Assembly (NCBI GenBank): GCA_001643675.2
Contig: LSRY02000053.1
Location: 1-64,000, forward strand
DNA: 64,000 nucleotides
Direction of reading: 5' to 3'
DNA from: Monocercomonoides exilis
Taxonomy: Eukaryota > Preaxostyla > Oxymonadida > Polymastigidae
The position numbers were made by a program, and so were the translations under genes. The notes beneath the pieces were generated by a model. It was not told the origin of the DNA, ran no database searches, and worked only from the letters and a program-made list of their open reading frames with translations. Shown piece by piece: positions 37,087-48,708 of the stretch (position 1 is the stretch's first letter; the number at the start of each line of letters is the position of its first letter).

Positions 37087-38214
37087 TTAAATAAATAAGA
37101 AAGCAAGAAAATGTTGTAAAATTATCAAAATTGCAGCAAAAAAAGACAAAACTCCTTTGCATTTTGCATAATTATTAAATAACCACACAATCTCAAAGCT
37201 GGAAACGACCTCAAGAAGCTTCAGACAAGTTTCTGATATTTTCTGCCTTTTTCTTGTTGCAATCTTTTTCCGCTTCATGTTCACCTCGTTCTCCCCAAAC
37301 TGTATCTGCAGCGTCAGACACTCCCACAACATCATCCCAATCGAGAACGAGACCGACTCCTTCGTTGCATCCATCTTCTTGTTCATCACCAGCTCCGGCG
37401 CCTTCCACAGAAGGCACTCATTTTTGAATTCTTCCTCATCCTCAAAAACCGATGAAGGAAGGGAGTCACTTTCATCATCACTTGCAGATGTCACAACAGT
37501 CGTTGATGATGAGATGGACGATGAATCCGAGTCTGTCGAGCAGTCTGAGTGCATCGCAATGCAGATCACCATGTGCTCTGAGAACAGCACAATGTGCGGA
37601 CTCAGGCCATCCAGCGATTGAAGCGCCACTTTGAGCTCGTCGAAGCAATGAAGCACCCCGTTCGCCACCCAGAACATGATCTGAGCAGCTGTCACCTCCC
37701 GCTCCTCCAGTGTACCTATCGCCATCTCTTTCTTCTCGTTCCTTCCATGAAGCAGCATGAACAATGAATCCCTCAAGTCCACGATCAGCTTCTCATGAGG
37801 AGATGAGCAGGCCATCGCATCCACCAGATTCGACATCGATGAGGTTGTTGGGCACATACTCTCTGATCGAACAAAAGTTGAATCTGTGTCTGAAGTGTCT
37901 GTTGTTGAAGTGGATGAGATGGATGGAGATGGTGTTCTCTTTCTTGTCTCTTCCTCTTCTTCAACCTTCTCTAATGCCCATTCTGGAATCTTATCTGAAT
38001 CTTTCCCCAGAATGTATTCTGTCGATCCACTCTCGCTCAAAAGATACTCTTCTGACTCTGAGTGTCCCAAGCTTTTCTCGTACGCCCTCTTCTTCATCCT
38101 CTCATCGTTTTTCTTCTCTGCCTCTCTTTCGGCTCTTCGCCATTGTTCCTCAGGAGACATCTCCATTGTCACCATCTCAAATGCTTTTGGATCCTTCCTC
38201 ACTGTGTCTTCCAC
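37087..38214 (-). pseudogene. Pseudokinase fragment carried inside the hAT
   Basis: The minus-strand frame reads through GSTEYILGKDSDKIPEWALE and RTPSPSISSTSTTDTSDT, then a divergent kinase-like region. EKLIVDLRDSLFMLLHGRN, HIVLFSEHMVICIAMHSD and finally LLWKAPEL...ESVSFSIGMMLWECLT are the APE box and helix F region. Canonical VAIK, HRD and DFG residues are not seen, hence pseudokinase. After FGENEVNMKRKK the sequence turns hydrophobic and ends at TAA, without the rest of the kinase lobe, so the 3' end is truncated. The 5' end has no ATG; a TAG acceptor lies just upstream. Kinase tails of this kind normally belong to oxymonad surface proteins. Its place between the hAT ends suggests capture of host DNA. 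Confidence 0.75.
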
Positions 38215-38906
38215 AATTTTGTTTTTTCTATGTTTTTTGCAATATTATACAAATCAAACTGACAAAACGAGGAAAAAACAAAGATAATTAAATAAAACAA
38301 ATAATTTCTAACCTTTAGAAAATTGGAAAATTTAGTCTTTCCTTGCTTATTTTCCTTTTTCCCGATCAAATCCTGGAAATTGCCTGTATTTCTAAAATCT
38401 AATGAAAATCATAAAAATGCAATCAATTGAATGAACGAATACACAAAAAAATCTCACAAACTTCAGCAAACTTTATTCATGTTAATTTTTTTTCAATTTT
38501 TGTATCAATAACCGCAAATTGTGCAACGCATTAATAATATTAACATGCAAATGATTTAAGTTGTTCATGCATTGAAAAAATGTCAAATTGAAATAACTCA
38601 AAGCTGATTTGATAGCAATTCCTTGAATAACATAAAATTCGTTGTTATCAAAAAATAAAACGAAAAATCAACATATATATATCAAATATAAATAAAATGT
38701 TATGTTTACAACATTTAATACATGAAGATTCATCAGTTAAACTATTAACATTTTTGATCATTCCCATAATTATCAAATAATTTATTTTTAATTATGTGTG
38801 CCAAGATCTTGAAAAAATTTGATTTTTAATAATAAATAAATTTTTTAAATTTTATTAACTTTTGTTCAATCAAATAAAGAAACGTTTGCACACTTTTAAA
38901 TACTCG

Positions 38907-38967
<61 letters not shown>

Positions 38968-39034
38968 ACTTCGACACAAGTATTATTATTCGACCGACAC
39001 AAGCCTCTCCTGTTTCATGTGTCGCAAAGGTTTA
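38215..39034. other. Right interior of hAT, with 60-A homopolymer
   Basis: AT-rich and noncoding, apart from a possible upstream kinase exon near 38330-38400 (QDLIGKKENKQGK). A run of 60 A occupies 38907-38966, followed by subterminal hAT words and the right terminus. Confidence 0.6.
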
Positions 39035-39042
39035 GTTGAAAG

Positions 39043-40083
39043 TTTGCAGTCAAAAACAAAAAAAGTGTCAATAAAAGAAAAAGTCACATTAAAAAGTTGA
39101 CACTATTTGTTTTAATGAGCCCATAGTTGATCATTTCTTCTCCGCTTTCTTCATTTTTAATGTGAAATGGGAGACTATCAATGTTATTGACCCATCGCTC
39201 GATCCAACATCCATCAAAACATTCACTAAACATATGAATATTCAGAGAATTGAAAGTATTACGAGTTCGAAATTTGTGATGATGTGAGTCTTCACTGTTA
39301 GTAACAGTGCTCTTTAATATAGAAACAATGCAGCACAAAGAGCACGAATGAATTTTGTGCACTTGAAATGAGATTTTAACATCTTTATTGAGGATAATAA
39401 CAAATGACAAGATAAAATTTCCAGTTTGAAATAAGAAATAATATGACAATTTTAAAAGGAAATGTGTGTGATTCTTTTTGATTTCATATTTTTTCTATCA
39501 AAATTTTCGAATTAATAATATATCACAAATATTTCGAAATCAATCAGATGTTGTGATTAAAATCATATTTGAATTTCTCTGTTCTTCTATGATAAAATGT
39601 CTTTGAACAAAAATAATTTAAAAGCAAGTGATGATTTTTTGATTAAATTTCTAAAAAAATAATTGTGTATTCGAAAATTTTACACAAACTGAAAAAATAT
39701 ATGATTTCATAAATAATCACACATGTTTTCTTCAATTTTGAACAAACACAAAATACATGACTTGTGCGAGCTGGCTTTACATCCTGAAAATGGTATTTGC
39801 CGAGGTATGGCAGTGAAAAATCCTTATTAAATTTTTACTTAGTAAAATTATGGAATATTTGTTTTTTTTAAAAAAAAAGAATCAAAACAAACATTGAACA
39901 AGTTATGAATCAGCATTTGCAGAATAGGATAAAAAAATAAATCACTTATTCATTGAAAAATACAATTTAATTTCTGATATGAAAAACAGAAATACAATTT
40001 TTTGTTTCAAAATGAAATTTTTATAAAGAGGCTAAAAATGATTATGCAAACATCACTTTGAAAGTTTATTGCTTTCATTTGTA
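39043..40083. other. Rest of the palindrome arm and noncoding DNA
   Basis: 39035-39086 completes the right palindrome arm. 39087-39466 breaks the match with the left arm and may be another insertion; it holds a 121-codon minus-strand frame of unclear status. After 39481 the sequence is AT-rich without a gene. Confidence 0.45.
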
Positions 40084-40705
40084 CAGTTTGTGTAAAAATT
40101 ACCGGACATGATCGATATCTCAATAACAGCAAGAGGAATAATTCTGACAATTTTCCTCAAAATATATGGGTGATTATTTTTGAAATCATATCTTTTTTCG
40201 GAGTGTTGATTTTTCAAAGAATGTTTGTTTTTTGAAAGAAAATTTTTATTCAAAGGAGAAAAAGCATGACAATTGTTTTTTTAAAACAAATCGTTTTTCC
40301 GAATCAAAGATTAAAATGTATCCAATTAACCTTTTCACTTTTCAATTTTTTTTTTATTTGTATTCTTGAAATATTTTTGCTCCGAAATTTTTGAAAGAAA
40401 AAATATGATTACAAAAATAATCACCCATATCTCATCAATGCAAACTCATTTGATATACAAAACTTTCAAAGCAGCTTCATTTGTGCTTTGAAAAAATATA
40501 TATCGAAATCTCGGAGAAACAAAATTTCCAATTTCTCCGAGATTATAATCATTTATTTTTTCTGAGCACAAATAAAGTTGTTTTGAAAGTCTCGTATTTC
40601 ACGTGAGTTTGTATTGATGAGATACATTTTGAGGAAATTTAACAGAAATTTTCTTCTTGCTGTTATTGAGATATCGATCTTGTCCGGTATTTTTTGCACA
40701 AACTG
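40084..40705. mobile_element. Palindromic MITE flanked by TA, with nested insertion
   Basis: The ends CAGTTTGTGTAAAAATTACC and, inverted, CAGTTTGTGCAAAAAATACC are each bordered by TA (40082-40083 and 40706-40707). Inverted similarity continues through CGATATCTCAATAACAGCAAG to the centre at a TCTCGGAGAAA...TTTCTCCGAGA hairpin (near 40511-40540). Without the nested element the unit is about 359 bp and almost entirely palindromic. It is noncoding; Tc1/mariner-type mobilisation is inferred from the TA duplication. Confidence 0.75.
40167..40427. mobile_element. Nested MITE, TGGGTGATTATTTTTG family
   Basis: It starts TGGGTGATTATTTTTGAAAT and ends with the inverse of TGGGTGATTATTTTTGTAAT, with TA on both sides. 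It sits inside the left arm of the larger MITE; the right arm, near 40605-40625, shows the uninterrupted target (CCTCAAAATGTATCTCATC when inverted). Another copy lies at 48449-48706. Confidence 0.75.
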
Positions 40706-41401
40706 TATTATGGAAATAGAACGAGAAAAAAATAACAATAATGGATGTAATAATAGATCAATGGTGGCTTTTCAATATTTAAAATCCATAAAATGCTTGA
40801 ATTAATAGAAATTGTTTCTGATGACACAAATATAAAAAAAATAATGGTTTCTTTCTTGACATATTTTGATAGGCTACAAAGACTTTTTTTATTTAATATT
40901 CATGATGGATTTAAAAAGAATATGAAAAAGAAACGGTTGCCACCGGAATTTTTTACAGGTCATATCATACACATTTCCCGTTTGTTGTTATCGATAACAA
41001 AAATATTGATAACAAGAACAATACTGAAAAAAAAAAGAAATAAAAAATAATCTGCTTCATGAAATGAATTTCAAAGCAGTGAATAAAAAAAGCCAAAAAA
41101 CTAACAAAAGATATATAAGAATAGAAAGCAAGATGATTTGTTCTTTAAAAAAAGAAAGCACAACAAAAGGCAACAAAGAGAAAACTGATTAAAATGAATG
41201 AATAATGAGAAAACTGTGTTGATGACACTTCATGCACAGTAGAAAGTGTTGTATCAAAATAAAATCTTTTCTTTTCTCCTTTTTTTCCCCCCTTTCGTTT
41301 GTCTGTTTGTTCATCTTCCTCTTCTTCTGCTTCATCTTCTTGATGCTTCAAAATTGTCAAATATGATGACGAAAGGAATGGAAATGAATTGTACATTCAC
41401 T
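40706..41401. other. AT-rich noncoding stretch
   Basis: No supported gene; it ends at the 3' side of the first ARM-like gene. Confidence 0.5.
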
Positions 41402-42820
41402 TTACGGAAACACAAAATAATCAGATAGATATTTTACTGGTTGATTATATCGAAGCATAAATGATCGATATGACGTCATTTCATAGAGACTTGTCATTGA
41501 ATCTTCATATCCGTCTTCTTCCATCTTTTCAAATATCTTCCTTTTCGTTGCCTTTCTTTTCGCTTTGCAAATTTTTTCATTATTTTCTGCTCCCAACCTT
41601 ATTGAAATATGCAGAGATAAAACCATGCATTCATATGTCAATCTGTAATTCTGTGTTGGCTGTTGAATCTCCTCCAAAAGCGCATCAACGACGTCACCTT
41701 TCAGCAAGTAATCAACTTTTACTGCTCTGTTATTTGCTGCTGAAATAAGCGGAAATAAGCAATTTCTGCTTATTTCTTTGAAATTATCCTTTGATGCTCG
41801 AAAAACCTGAATAATGCAGCTAAAAAGCCCAACAAGTTCTTTATTCTTCAATCTGCAGTTTTTAAAATAAACGTTCAGTGTTGCGAGCCACCTCATTAAA
41901 GTTGCTATCTCTTTTATTTCCTTTCCATTCGTTTTCCCTTCTCTTCTCTTCAAATCCACATTTCTTACCAGCTCTTCCAGTTCTCTTCTTGCTTCTCCCA
42001 CAAAATGCAGTTCATTTGTTATCACTTCTTCCAAGCTTTTGTCGTTGATAAATCTGTAAATCAAAAACTGCCAAGCAGATTGATAGGCAAGCCGAGTCAG
42101 ATTGTGGTGTTCCTGATGATGTTTCATGATTTCTTTGATCCTATTCAAATACAATTCATTTTGCATTTTCTGTTTTAAAAGGATTGGCAAAAATAAAAAT
42201 AAAAATAAAAAAACACAAAAATAATCAAACCGCATAATACTCAATATTGCTTATAGCCAGCAAAGCCATTTCCACTTCTTTCTGAGCCTCCTCGTTTTCC
42301 TCTTTGTTCGATGCAATTTTCAGAAGATAAGGTAAGCAAATCAACGAAAATTCAGGTGGGAAGTCGTTATATAAAGACGCATAGCATTCACAAAGATCAG
42401 CCAGAAGCTTTTCGTTCTTTTCATCTTTCTTCTCACTTTCTTCAATAATCATCTTCTCAAATATTTCGTTCAATGAAGATTCTATAAATCCATAAACGCA
42501 CGTACGTTTCAACGCATTCCAATATCCAACATGCTTCAATAACAAAATTGCATTTTCCATTGACATTTTCTTTTCTTCAATCATTTGAAATATTTTGTCG
42601 AATATTTCAACTTCAAAAATAGAACAAAATTCATCATCATCCATTCTATCAACTATTTCATTCGCTTCTCCGATTTTCTTTCTCTGTTCACTTTTATTGC
42701 AACGCTCCAGTTCAGAAAACAATTCTTTAAAAAAATAAACAAAAAATGTAATCTCCAGCAATTCAAATACAACAATGAATGCTAACCTGTGAATTGTTTT
42801 GTGTTGCTCATCTCCTGCAT
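41402..42820 (-). CDS. ARM-like helical repeat protein, paralogue A
   Basis: Exons are 42820-42787, 42724-42231 and 42169-41402; introns are 62 and 61 bp with phases 1 and 0. The product is 431 residues and starts MQEMSNTKQF, chosen because only this ATG joins exon 2 in frame. It is almost wholly helical: ELFSELERCNKSEQRKKI at the N-terminus, NAILLLKHVGYWNALK, then HHQEHHNLTRLAYQSAWQFL and NELHFVGEARRELEEL, and it closes with a GYED...LSDYFVFP tail and TAA. This looks like an alpha-solenoid of the ARM/HEAT type, a class that binds other proteins. The paralogue at 45794-47250 has the same exon plan. The family seems lineage-specific; no function is assigned. Confidence 0.82.
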
Positions 42821-45360
42821 TTTTGTAACGCATTACATTCAGAAAACAAAAGGATTTTTGCCATTCACATTGAATTCGCATTTGTTTAAAAAGAAGAAAT
42901 AGATGGAAAATAAAAACTCAAAAGAATCATAAAAATATGTGTTTATACCGTTTTTTCTTTTGTTGACATTTTGGCTGAGGATTATGAAAAGAAACAACTC
43001 TTTTTCAATTTTTCTTTATCTGTAATGGATTGAATGATCGAAAGATACACTTTGGGCTGGAATAACAACAGGCTGAATGAGAAATTGGTGAGTGAATATT
43101 TTCTGTAGGATATGCGATTTTATTTTGTGTGGTGGTACGAAACAGAGAAGACGGGGAATTGATGATGGAATTGAGTGAAATAATTTTTGTGAAAAACATA
43201 TTTGAAGGGAGTACAGCAATTTCAGAATATTTGAAAGAAAATATATTGATGTATGTATATTATTTTTTGAATGGTTGTTATTCATTTTTAAAGATGTTTC
43301 CATCAGTGGCCTTCTCAAAGTTCAGGAATCTGATAAATTATATAAATGGCCATTCTTTTGCTTTTCTGAGCAGAACATCAGAAGAGAGCTGTATGGCAAG
43401 ATATAATCAGCAGATGGGAGTTGCATATTTTTGCTATTCAATTGGAACAGTGGATTCAAAAAAATTAAGTTGAAAAGCATTTGATTGATAATGAAAAGGA
43501 GAATACAAACAATTGGAGAGCACATGGAAAGAAGAGAATTCGGAGATATTTTTTCCAGTGGGGAAAAAAATGGATGAAAACATAGAAAGAAGGATATTTA
43601 TAAGGAGAAAAAAGGATGATGGAGAAAGGAGCACAGGGAAACAATGGAAAAGGAGAATGGCAGCATCAGTGATAAAGCAATCTTCTGCTTTTGCAATAGA
43701 AAGGACAGGCGTGAACTTTTGAGGGAATTTCTATAATCAATGCAAAACAAATTTTTTTTTTATTTAATAAATCTTTTTTCCATCCAGCCAACAGCATTTT
43801 TAATGTTGAGCTTTATTCCCAAGGACAACCCATTTCAAGTTGCATTTTTGTGGGCAGTGAGTTTTCTTCTCCTTCTCCTTCGATTTCTTCATTGACGATA
43901 TTATTTTAGCTTGGCTAATGTGAAGAGCACCTTCTTCGTCTTTGTGAATTTGTTGTTTGAATCGCAATCAAATTCCATGTTGCAACATGGAATGGATCTG
44001 CCTTCTCTTGCTGCTATTGGCTGTTATGAAATTCGAATCCATCAAATGTTTCTTCATTTCCTTCAGATGAGTCTTGTTGGCCTTTGCCACTCAGCAGCCT
44101 CTCAAACAGCTCCATCAAACTCATTTTCTTTCATTTTTCATTTCAACTCTGTTTCTTGCTTCGTTCTTTCTTCAGCTCTGATGCTGCAAATTTTTTATTT
44201 GCGAAAGCAGTCATTGTGTTGAACTATGATTATTCAGTATTTGCTTCTTCTTCATTTTCTTCTTCATTTCTTCTCTTCTCATCATCATCATCATCATCAT
44301 CTTCTTCTTCTTCTTCTTCTTCTTCTTCTTCTTCTTCTTCTTCTTCTTCTTCTTCAAATACTTCTTCTTCTTCTTCTTCAAATTCTTCTTCTTCTTCTTC
44401 TTCTTCTTCTTCTTCTTCTTCTTCTTCTTCTTCTTCTTCTTTATATTCAAGTTATATTTCTCATTTCAAATTCTTTTCGACAAACTATCAACAAACAAGA
44501 AACGCTCCACATCTGATATTTCTTCGTTCTTCTTGTTCTTCTATCATCATCATCAAAAAAAGCATGAGAATGTTTGACAGAATTTCTTTTTCTTTTTCTT
44601 CTGCATTTTGAATGTTTATAAAAACAGAAATATTGGAGAATGAATGGGAAAAGGCAAAAGAAGACTTTTCCATTGAACACATCAACCGTTAGCCTCAATG
44701 TTATGGATTCATTTCTTTCGTCTTTTCAATTCATTCTCAACAACCAAAAATGAAAAGTTTAATATTTGAAGGAATGCATTGTTTTTGCATTGGGCTTGAG
44801 AAAAAAGGGGATTTGGAAGAGTGGATTTTGGAACATTTCATGAATTGAAGAAAAATGGAGAAGAAAAGAACAATTTTGAGCAGAGATTGAGAGAGATCAG
44901 TCAAGGAAAGAGAATGACGATGAAAAATGAATGATTAATGAAGAAAATTTTGATTATGTGATAGCAAAGCAGCTGAAGAGGAAATACAATTGGAGCAGAA
45001 CTTTTGGATGATATTGTGAGAAAAGAATGTGAATGAGATTTCTTCTCTTTCTCCGTCAATGGGCAAATGCAGATGAAAACAGAATGATGAAAGAAAAAGG
45101 AAGAGAAAGAAATGGAAATTGATCAACTTTTTGAAGAAATGAATTTTGAGATGAAATGAATGAAATGAGTGTCCTTATTCAAGAAGAAGAGATAAAAGGA
45201 ATGAAGAGAAAAGCGAAGAAAGACAATGGGGAAGAAAAGAATAAAGAGATATGAAAAACTGAACAAAAATGAGAAGGGTGTGAAGAGCAATTAATCATGA
45301 ATAACTTTGTTCTGTCATTCACCTTCTGAATTGGATCATTGGATCAGCTTCTTTTCAGCC
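42821..45360. other. Region between paralogues, no firm gene
   Basis: A plus-strand frame at 43129-43473 (FPSVAFSKFRNLINYING) lacks an ATG near its start and has no recognisable family. The stretch 43900-44240 is broken, and a microsatellite follows. Most of 44600-45300 is purine-rich and noncoding. Confidence 0.35.
44279..44442. repeat. (CAT)n and (CTT)n microsatellite
   Basis: About seven CAT units are followed by about 140 bases of CTT units with rare interruptions (CAAATA, CAAATT). The long poly-Ser, poly-Leu and poly-Lys frames on both strands here come from this tract. Confidence 0.9.
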
Positions 45361-45594
45361 ATGTTTGCTGTTGCGTATGGAACTCACGAAGTTGACATCT
45401 GCATTCTTCAGCAAACACTTCTTCAGAAATGCCTTTGCATTCTTCCCAAGAGTTTTCATATCGCATTTCGCCTCTCACTTCTCGAATTCATTGAGAATGC
45501 GATGAGAAAGAAAAAAAGCAGAGTTATCAAGATGCTTCAAGAGGAAATAACTGAACAGAAAACTTTTCATGAAAAAATAAATCTCTTTGAATAA
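45361..45594 (+). pseudogene. Helical protein fragment
   Basis: The frame reads MFAVAYGTHEVDICILQQTL, CILPKSFHIAFRLSLLEF and MRKKKSRVIKMLQEEI and stops at TGA. The same frame extends about 18 codons upstream of the ATG. It reads like an internal piece of a helical-repeat protein, but neither neighbour provides other exons. Function unknown; it may be a relic of an ARM-like gene on the other strand. Confidence 0.35.
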
Positions 45595-45793
45595 GATGGA
45601 AGACCGATATTCATACAATGACCATTATTGATGGTGATAAAAAATAATGGATTTTTTTGATTTTTCTTTTTTATTGAAAGAGGAAATAAAAATAACAATA
45701 AAAATTCTTCAATCAATTTTTTGTTATTTTGCGAAATGACACAAAATGAAAAAGACAGTTTTTGAGTCATTAAATGAAATGCGTCTCATTTCC

Positions 45794-47250
45794 TCAAATA
45801 TACACAAAATAATCAGAAAGATTCAAAGATAATTTGTGATAATTTCTTTTGCTAAGAAAATCTATAATTTCATGAAAGCATGTGATAACATCTTCGTATC
45901 CTTCTTCTTCCAGCTTTTCAAAAACCTTCCTTTTCGTTGCCTTTCTTTCCTCTTCTTCCATTTCTTCTTTCTCCTTTTCTTTCAATCGTCTTGAAACTCT
46001 TATTAAGAATTTCAAGCCGTTAAACGCAATTTTGTCATTTAGTGTTGGTTGCTGCATCCCCTCCAAAACAGCACCAACAGCTCCACTTTCTAACAAGTCT
46101 TCAACTTTGATAGCTTCGTTCTTTGCTGCATTTCTCAACGAGCAAATGCACCAATAGCTAATTTCTCTGGATTTCTCCTTCGCTGCTTGATATATCTGAA
46201 CAAAGCTTCTTATCAGCTCAACATATTCTTCATTCCACGATGAGCATGAGATAAAAAAATAATCCAATGTTCCGATCCATTCTGAAAAAATAAACTCTTC
46301 TTTCGTTTCTTTTTCATTTTCATCTTCTTTTCTCTTCCAATCCACATATTTCTTCTGTTCTTCCAGTTCTCTTCTTGCTTCTCCCACAAAATGCAGCTCA
46401 TTCACAATGACATCATTCAAGCTTTTGTCGTTGAAAAATCTGTAAATCAAAAACTGCCAAGCAGATAGATAGGCAATCCGAGTCAGATTGTGGTGTTCCT
46501 GGTGATATTGGACAATCCCTTCGATCTCATTCAAGAACTGTCCTTTTTCAAATTTACACTAAAAAATAAACAAAGAGAAATTATTAATGTTTGAAAAATA
46601 TATAGAAATTCTCACACATTGAAGAATTTAATCGAGTTCAAAGCTATCAAAGCCATTTCCACTTCTTTTTGAGTTATCTCATCTTCCTCTTTCTTCAAAG
46701 CAATTTTTAGAAGGCGGAGCACACAAATGACAAGTAATTTGTCATCTATAAAGTGCTCATACAACATTATATAGCATACGCAAAGATCGCCTAAAAGATT
46801 CTCTTTCTTTCCTCCTTTCTTCTTATCTTCTTCAAAAATTATCCTTTGAATTCTTTTGCTCAGTAAACATTTGTCAAAAATGTCATTCGACACTCCATTA
46901 AGCACTTTGCTGTATCCAATGTGCTTCAACAGCAAAATGGCATTTTCCATTGAAAGTTTCTTTTCTTCAATCAAATTGTTTATTTTGTTGAACAGCTCTT
47001 CTGAAATAGCATGATAAAGCATGGTTTCACTCATTTCTTCGATAATTCCATTCATTTCTTCGATAATTTTCTTTCTCTGTTCATCTTCATCGCAATCTTC
47101 CAGTTCTGAAAACAACACTTCCAAAATTATGTTAAAGCATCAATTAAAATGCTTTTAAACGACAATTGAAATTCACAAACTATTAAACTTATCTGTGCAT
47201 GACAGCTCCTGCGTATAATCATTGGATTTGTCTTTATTGCATATTTCCAT
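45794..47250 (-). CDS. ARM-like helical repeat protein, paralogue B
   Basis: Exons are 47250-47181, 47117-46618 and 46558-45794; introns are 63 and 59 bp, again of phases 1 and 0. The product is 444 residues with a TGA stop. Exon 1 encodes MEICNKDKSNDYTQELSCTD. Exon 2 matches paralogue A (LFSELEDCDEDEQRKKI, NAILLLKHIGYSKVL). Exon 3 matches too: YHQEHHNLTRIAYLSAWQFL, NELHFVGEARRELEEQ, ending LSLNLSDYFVYI. Identical exon plan, orientation and motif order show a tandem duplication. The acidic/basic segment KRKEDENEKETKEE is the most variable part. An alpha-solenoid scaffold role is inferred; the partner is unknown. Confidence 0.83.
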
Positions 47251-47879
47251 TCTGTCTATTTTTAGCAAAGATCAAATTTCCGCAAAAATTCAACTGAAAA
47301 ACAAAAAACAAAAACAACATTGATGATTGTTGACAAAACAAAGACAAAGGCCAAACTCAATTCCTTTGATAAGTAAAATATGTGTTGAAAAAGGGGTTAC
47401 AAAGAAGTCAAGATATAGGCTATATTTAGCCAAATACGAAAGAATTTTATTTCTTTTTGATCGTGCCAACAATAATTCATTTCATTGAAAAGAATGGGGT
47501 TACGAATGATATTTTGAACTCTTTGGAAGATATCCCACATGCCTAGAATTGAATATTAAAAAAATTTCCATTTCAACATTCTGAGCAACATGAAGAAGAA
47601 GAGAAAAGACTTTGAAAAGAACTTTGCAAAGAGGAGACAAAAAAGAAACCATTTGATGATTAATCGTGCGTGTGCTTCATTCACCTCCAAATTAAAATGC
47701 AAGCATTAGCATTTCATTTTTTGCACTCACGTTTTGCGTCATCTGGAGCACACCTTGATAGAAATGATTTTTTCCTGTTATTTCAGAGTGTTTGCTGGTT
47801 TCTGTGGGTATTTCGATTTCACCTATTCGTTACAGTTATAAGCTATTGGGATTCTTTTATTATTAGTTAATTTCTTGAG

Positions 47880-48349
47880 TTGGCCATTCGAGCTAAAGGA
47901 AAATTGATGGAGTGTATCAAGCTTTCGTTAATCCACATGTTTTTGAAGATCGGAAACATGATAACTGAATGCCTTTGGGACTGCATGGATGCAACAATGG
48001 ACCACATTGTTGATCGGGCAATGAAAGAGATTTTATTCCAAAAGGCTTTGAGGCTGAGAGAAGATGACAAAAGAAGATTGTTGCAATATCGAAATCAAAT
48101 TGCAACTAATTTTCGTATTTATTTCAATGTATTACTCGTTTAATGGTGATGCAACTTGTTGAATATTTTTCAATAAGGACGCTTATTACGTTTTTTGGAT
48201 AATTATTATTTTTGGTTGATTTGTTAACAGTTGTTGACTCTCCAATATCAGCATGGAGTTCGAGGCAAAACTAGAAGCAACACGAACGATATCAAAATGA
48301 ATTTGCCAAGACAGAACAGACTGCAATTGAAGTGTCTGATCAAGTTAAG
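47880..48349 (+). CDS. Possible two-exon gene fragment
   Basis: The first frame carries KGKLMECIKLSLIHMFLK, DCMDATMDHIVDRAMKEI and REDDKRRLLQYRNQIATNF. An exon with good borders follows: acceptor TTGTTAACAG before 48231 and donor AAGGTGTGT after 48349, encoding QYQHGVRGKTRSNTNDIKM. The donor of the first exon, and any start or stop, could not be fixed. The composition is that of a small basic helical protein. No family was recognised, and pseudogene status is possible. Confidence 0.35.
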
Positions 48350-48448
48350 GTGTGTTATCCAAATAAAGTCATATTTTGATATTTATTTTTTTTTAAAATT
48401 AAACTTTAATGAAAAAGAAAGAAAGAAGGAAGGAAATCATAAAAAATA

Positions 48449-48706
48449 TGGGTGATTATTTTTGAAATCATATTTTTTCATTCAAATTTTTAGGTTCGAA
48501 AAATTTTCTTAAATATAAACAAAAGAACACTGAAAAGTGAAAATACTTATAATTGATATCTTTATCATTATTTCAGATTTTACATTTGTATTTGAAATGG
48601 TTTTGACGAACTTTTTCATTAGAATACAAAATCTTTATTTAACGACAAACAACCTTTGAAAAATCAATACCCCGAAAAAAGTTATGATTACAAAAATAAT
48701 CACACA
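48449..48706. mobile_element. MITE, second copy of TGGGTGATTATTTTTG family
   Basis: Left end TGGGTGATTATTTTTGAAAT, right end inverted TGTGTGATTATTTTTGTAAT, flanked by TA (48447-48448 and 48707-48708). It is 258 bp, against 261 bp for the copy nested at 40167-40427. Confidence 0.75.
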
Positions 48707-48708
48707 TA

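Larger units (their letters stand above)
32990..39034 (+). mobile_element. hAT transposon with 8-bp target duplication
   Basis: GTTGAAAG occurs immediately outside both ends (32982-32989 and 39035-39042), the 8-bp duplication typical of hAT elements. Terminal repeats are AAGGCCTTTGCGACACAC and, inverted, TAAACCTTTGCGACACAT (13 identical consecutive bases). The other palindrome arm shows the empty site with a single CTTTCAAC (32096-32103). The 6045-bp element contains a transposase gene (33281-36267), a minus-strand pseudokinase fragment (37087-38214) and a 60-A run. Confidence 0.88.

Noticed and set aside
37277-38291. Plus-strand frames across the pseudokinase
   Set aside because: They lack domain signals; the minus strand carries the APE box and helix F pattern.
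44084-44611. Poly-Ser, poly-Leu and poly-Lys proteins
   Set aside because: They are readings of one CTT microsatellite in different frames.
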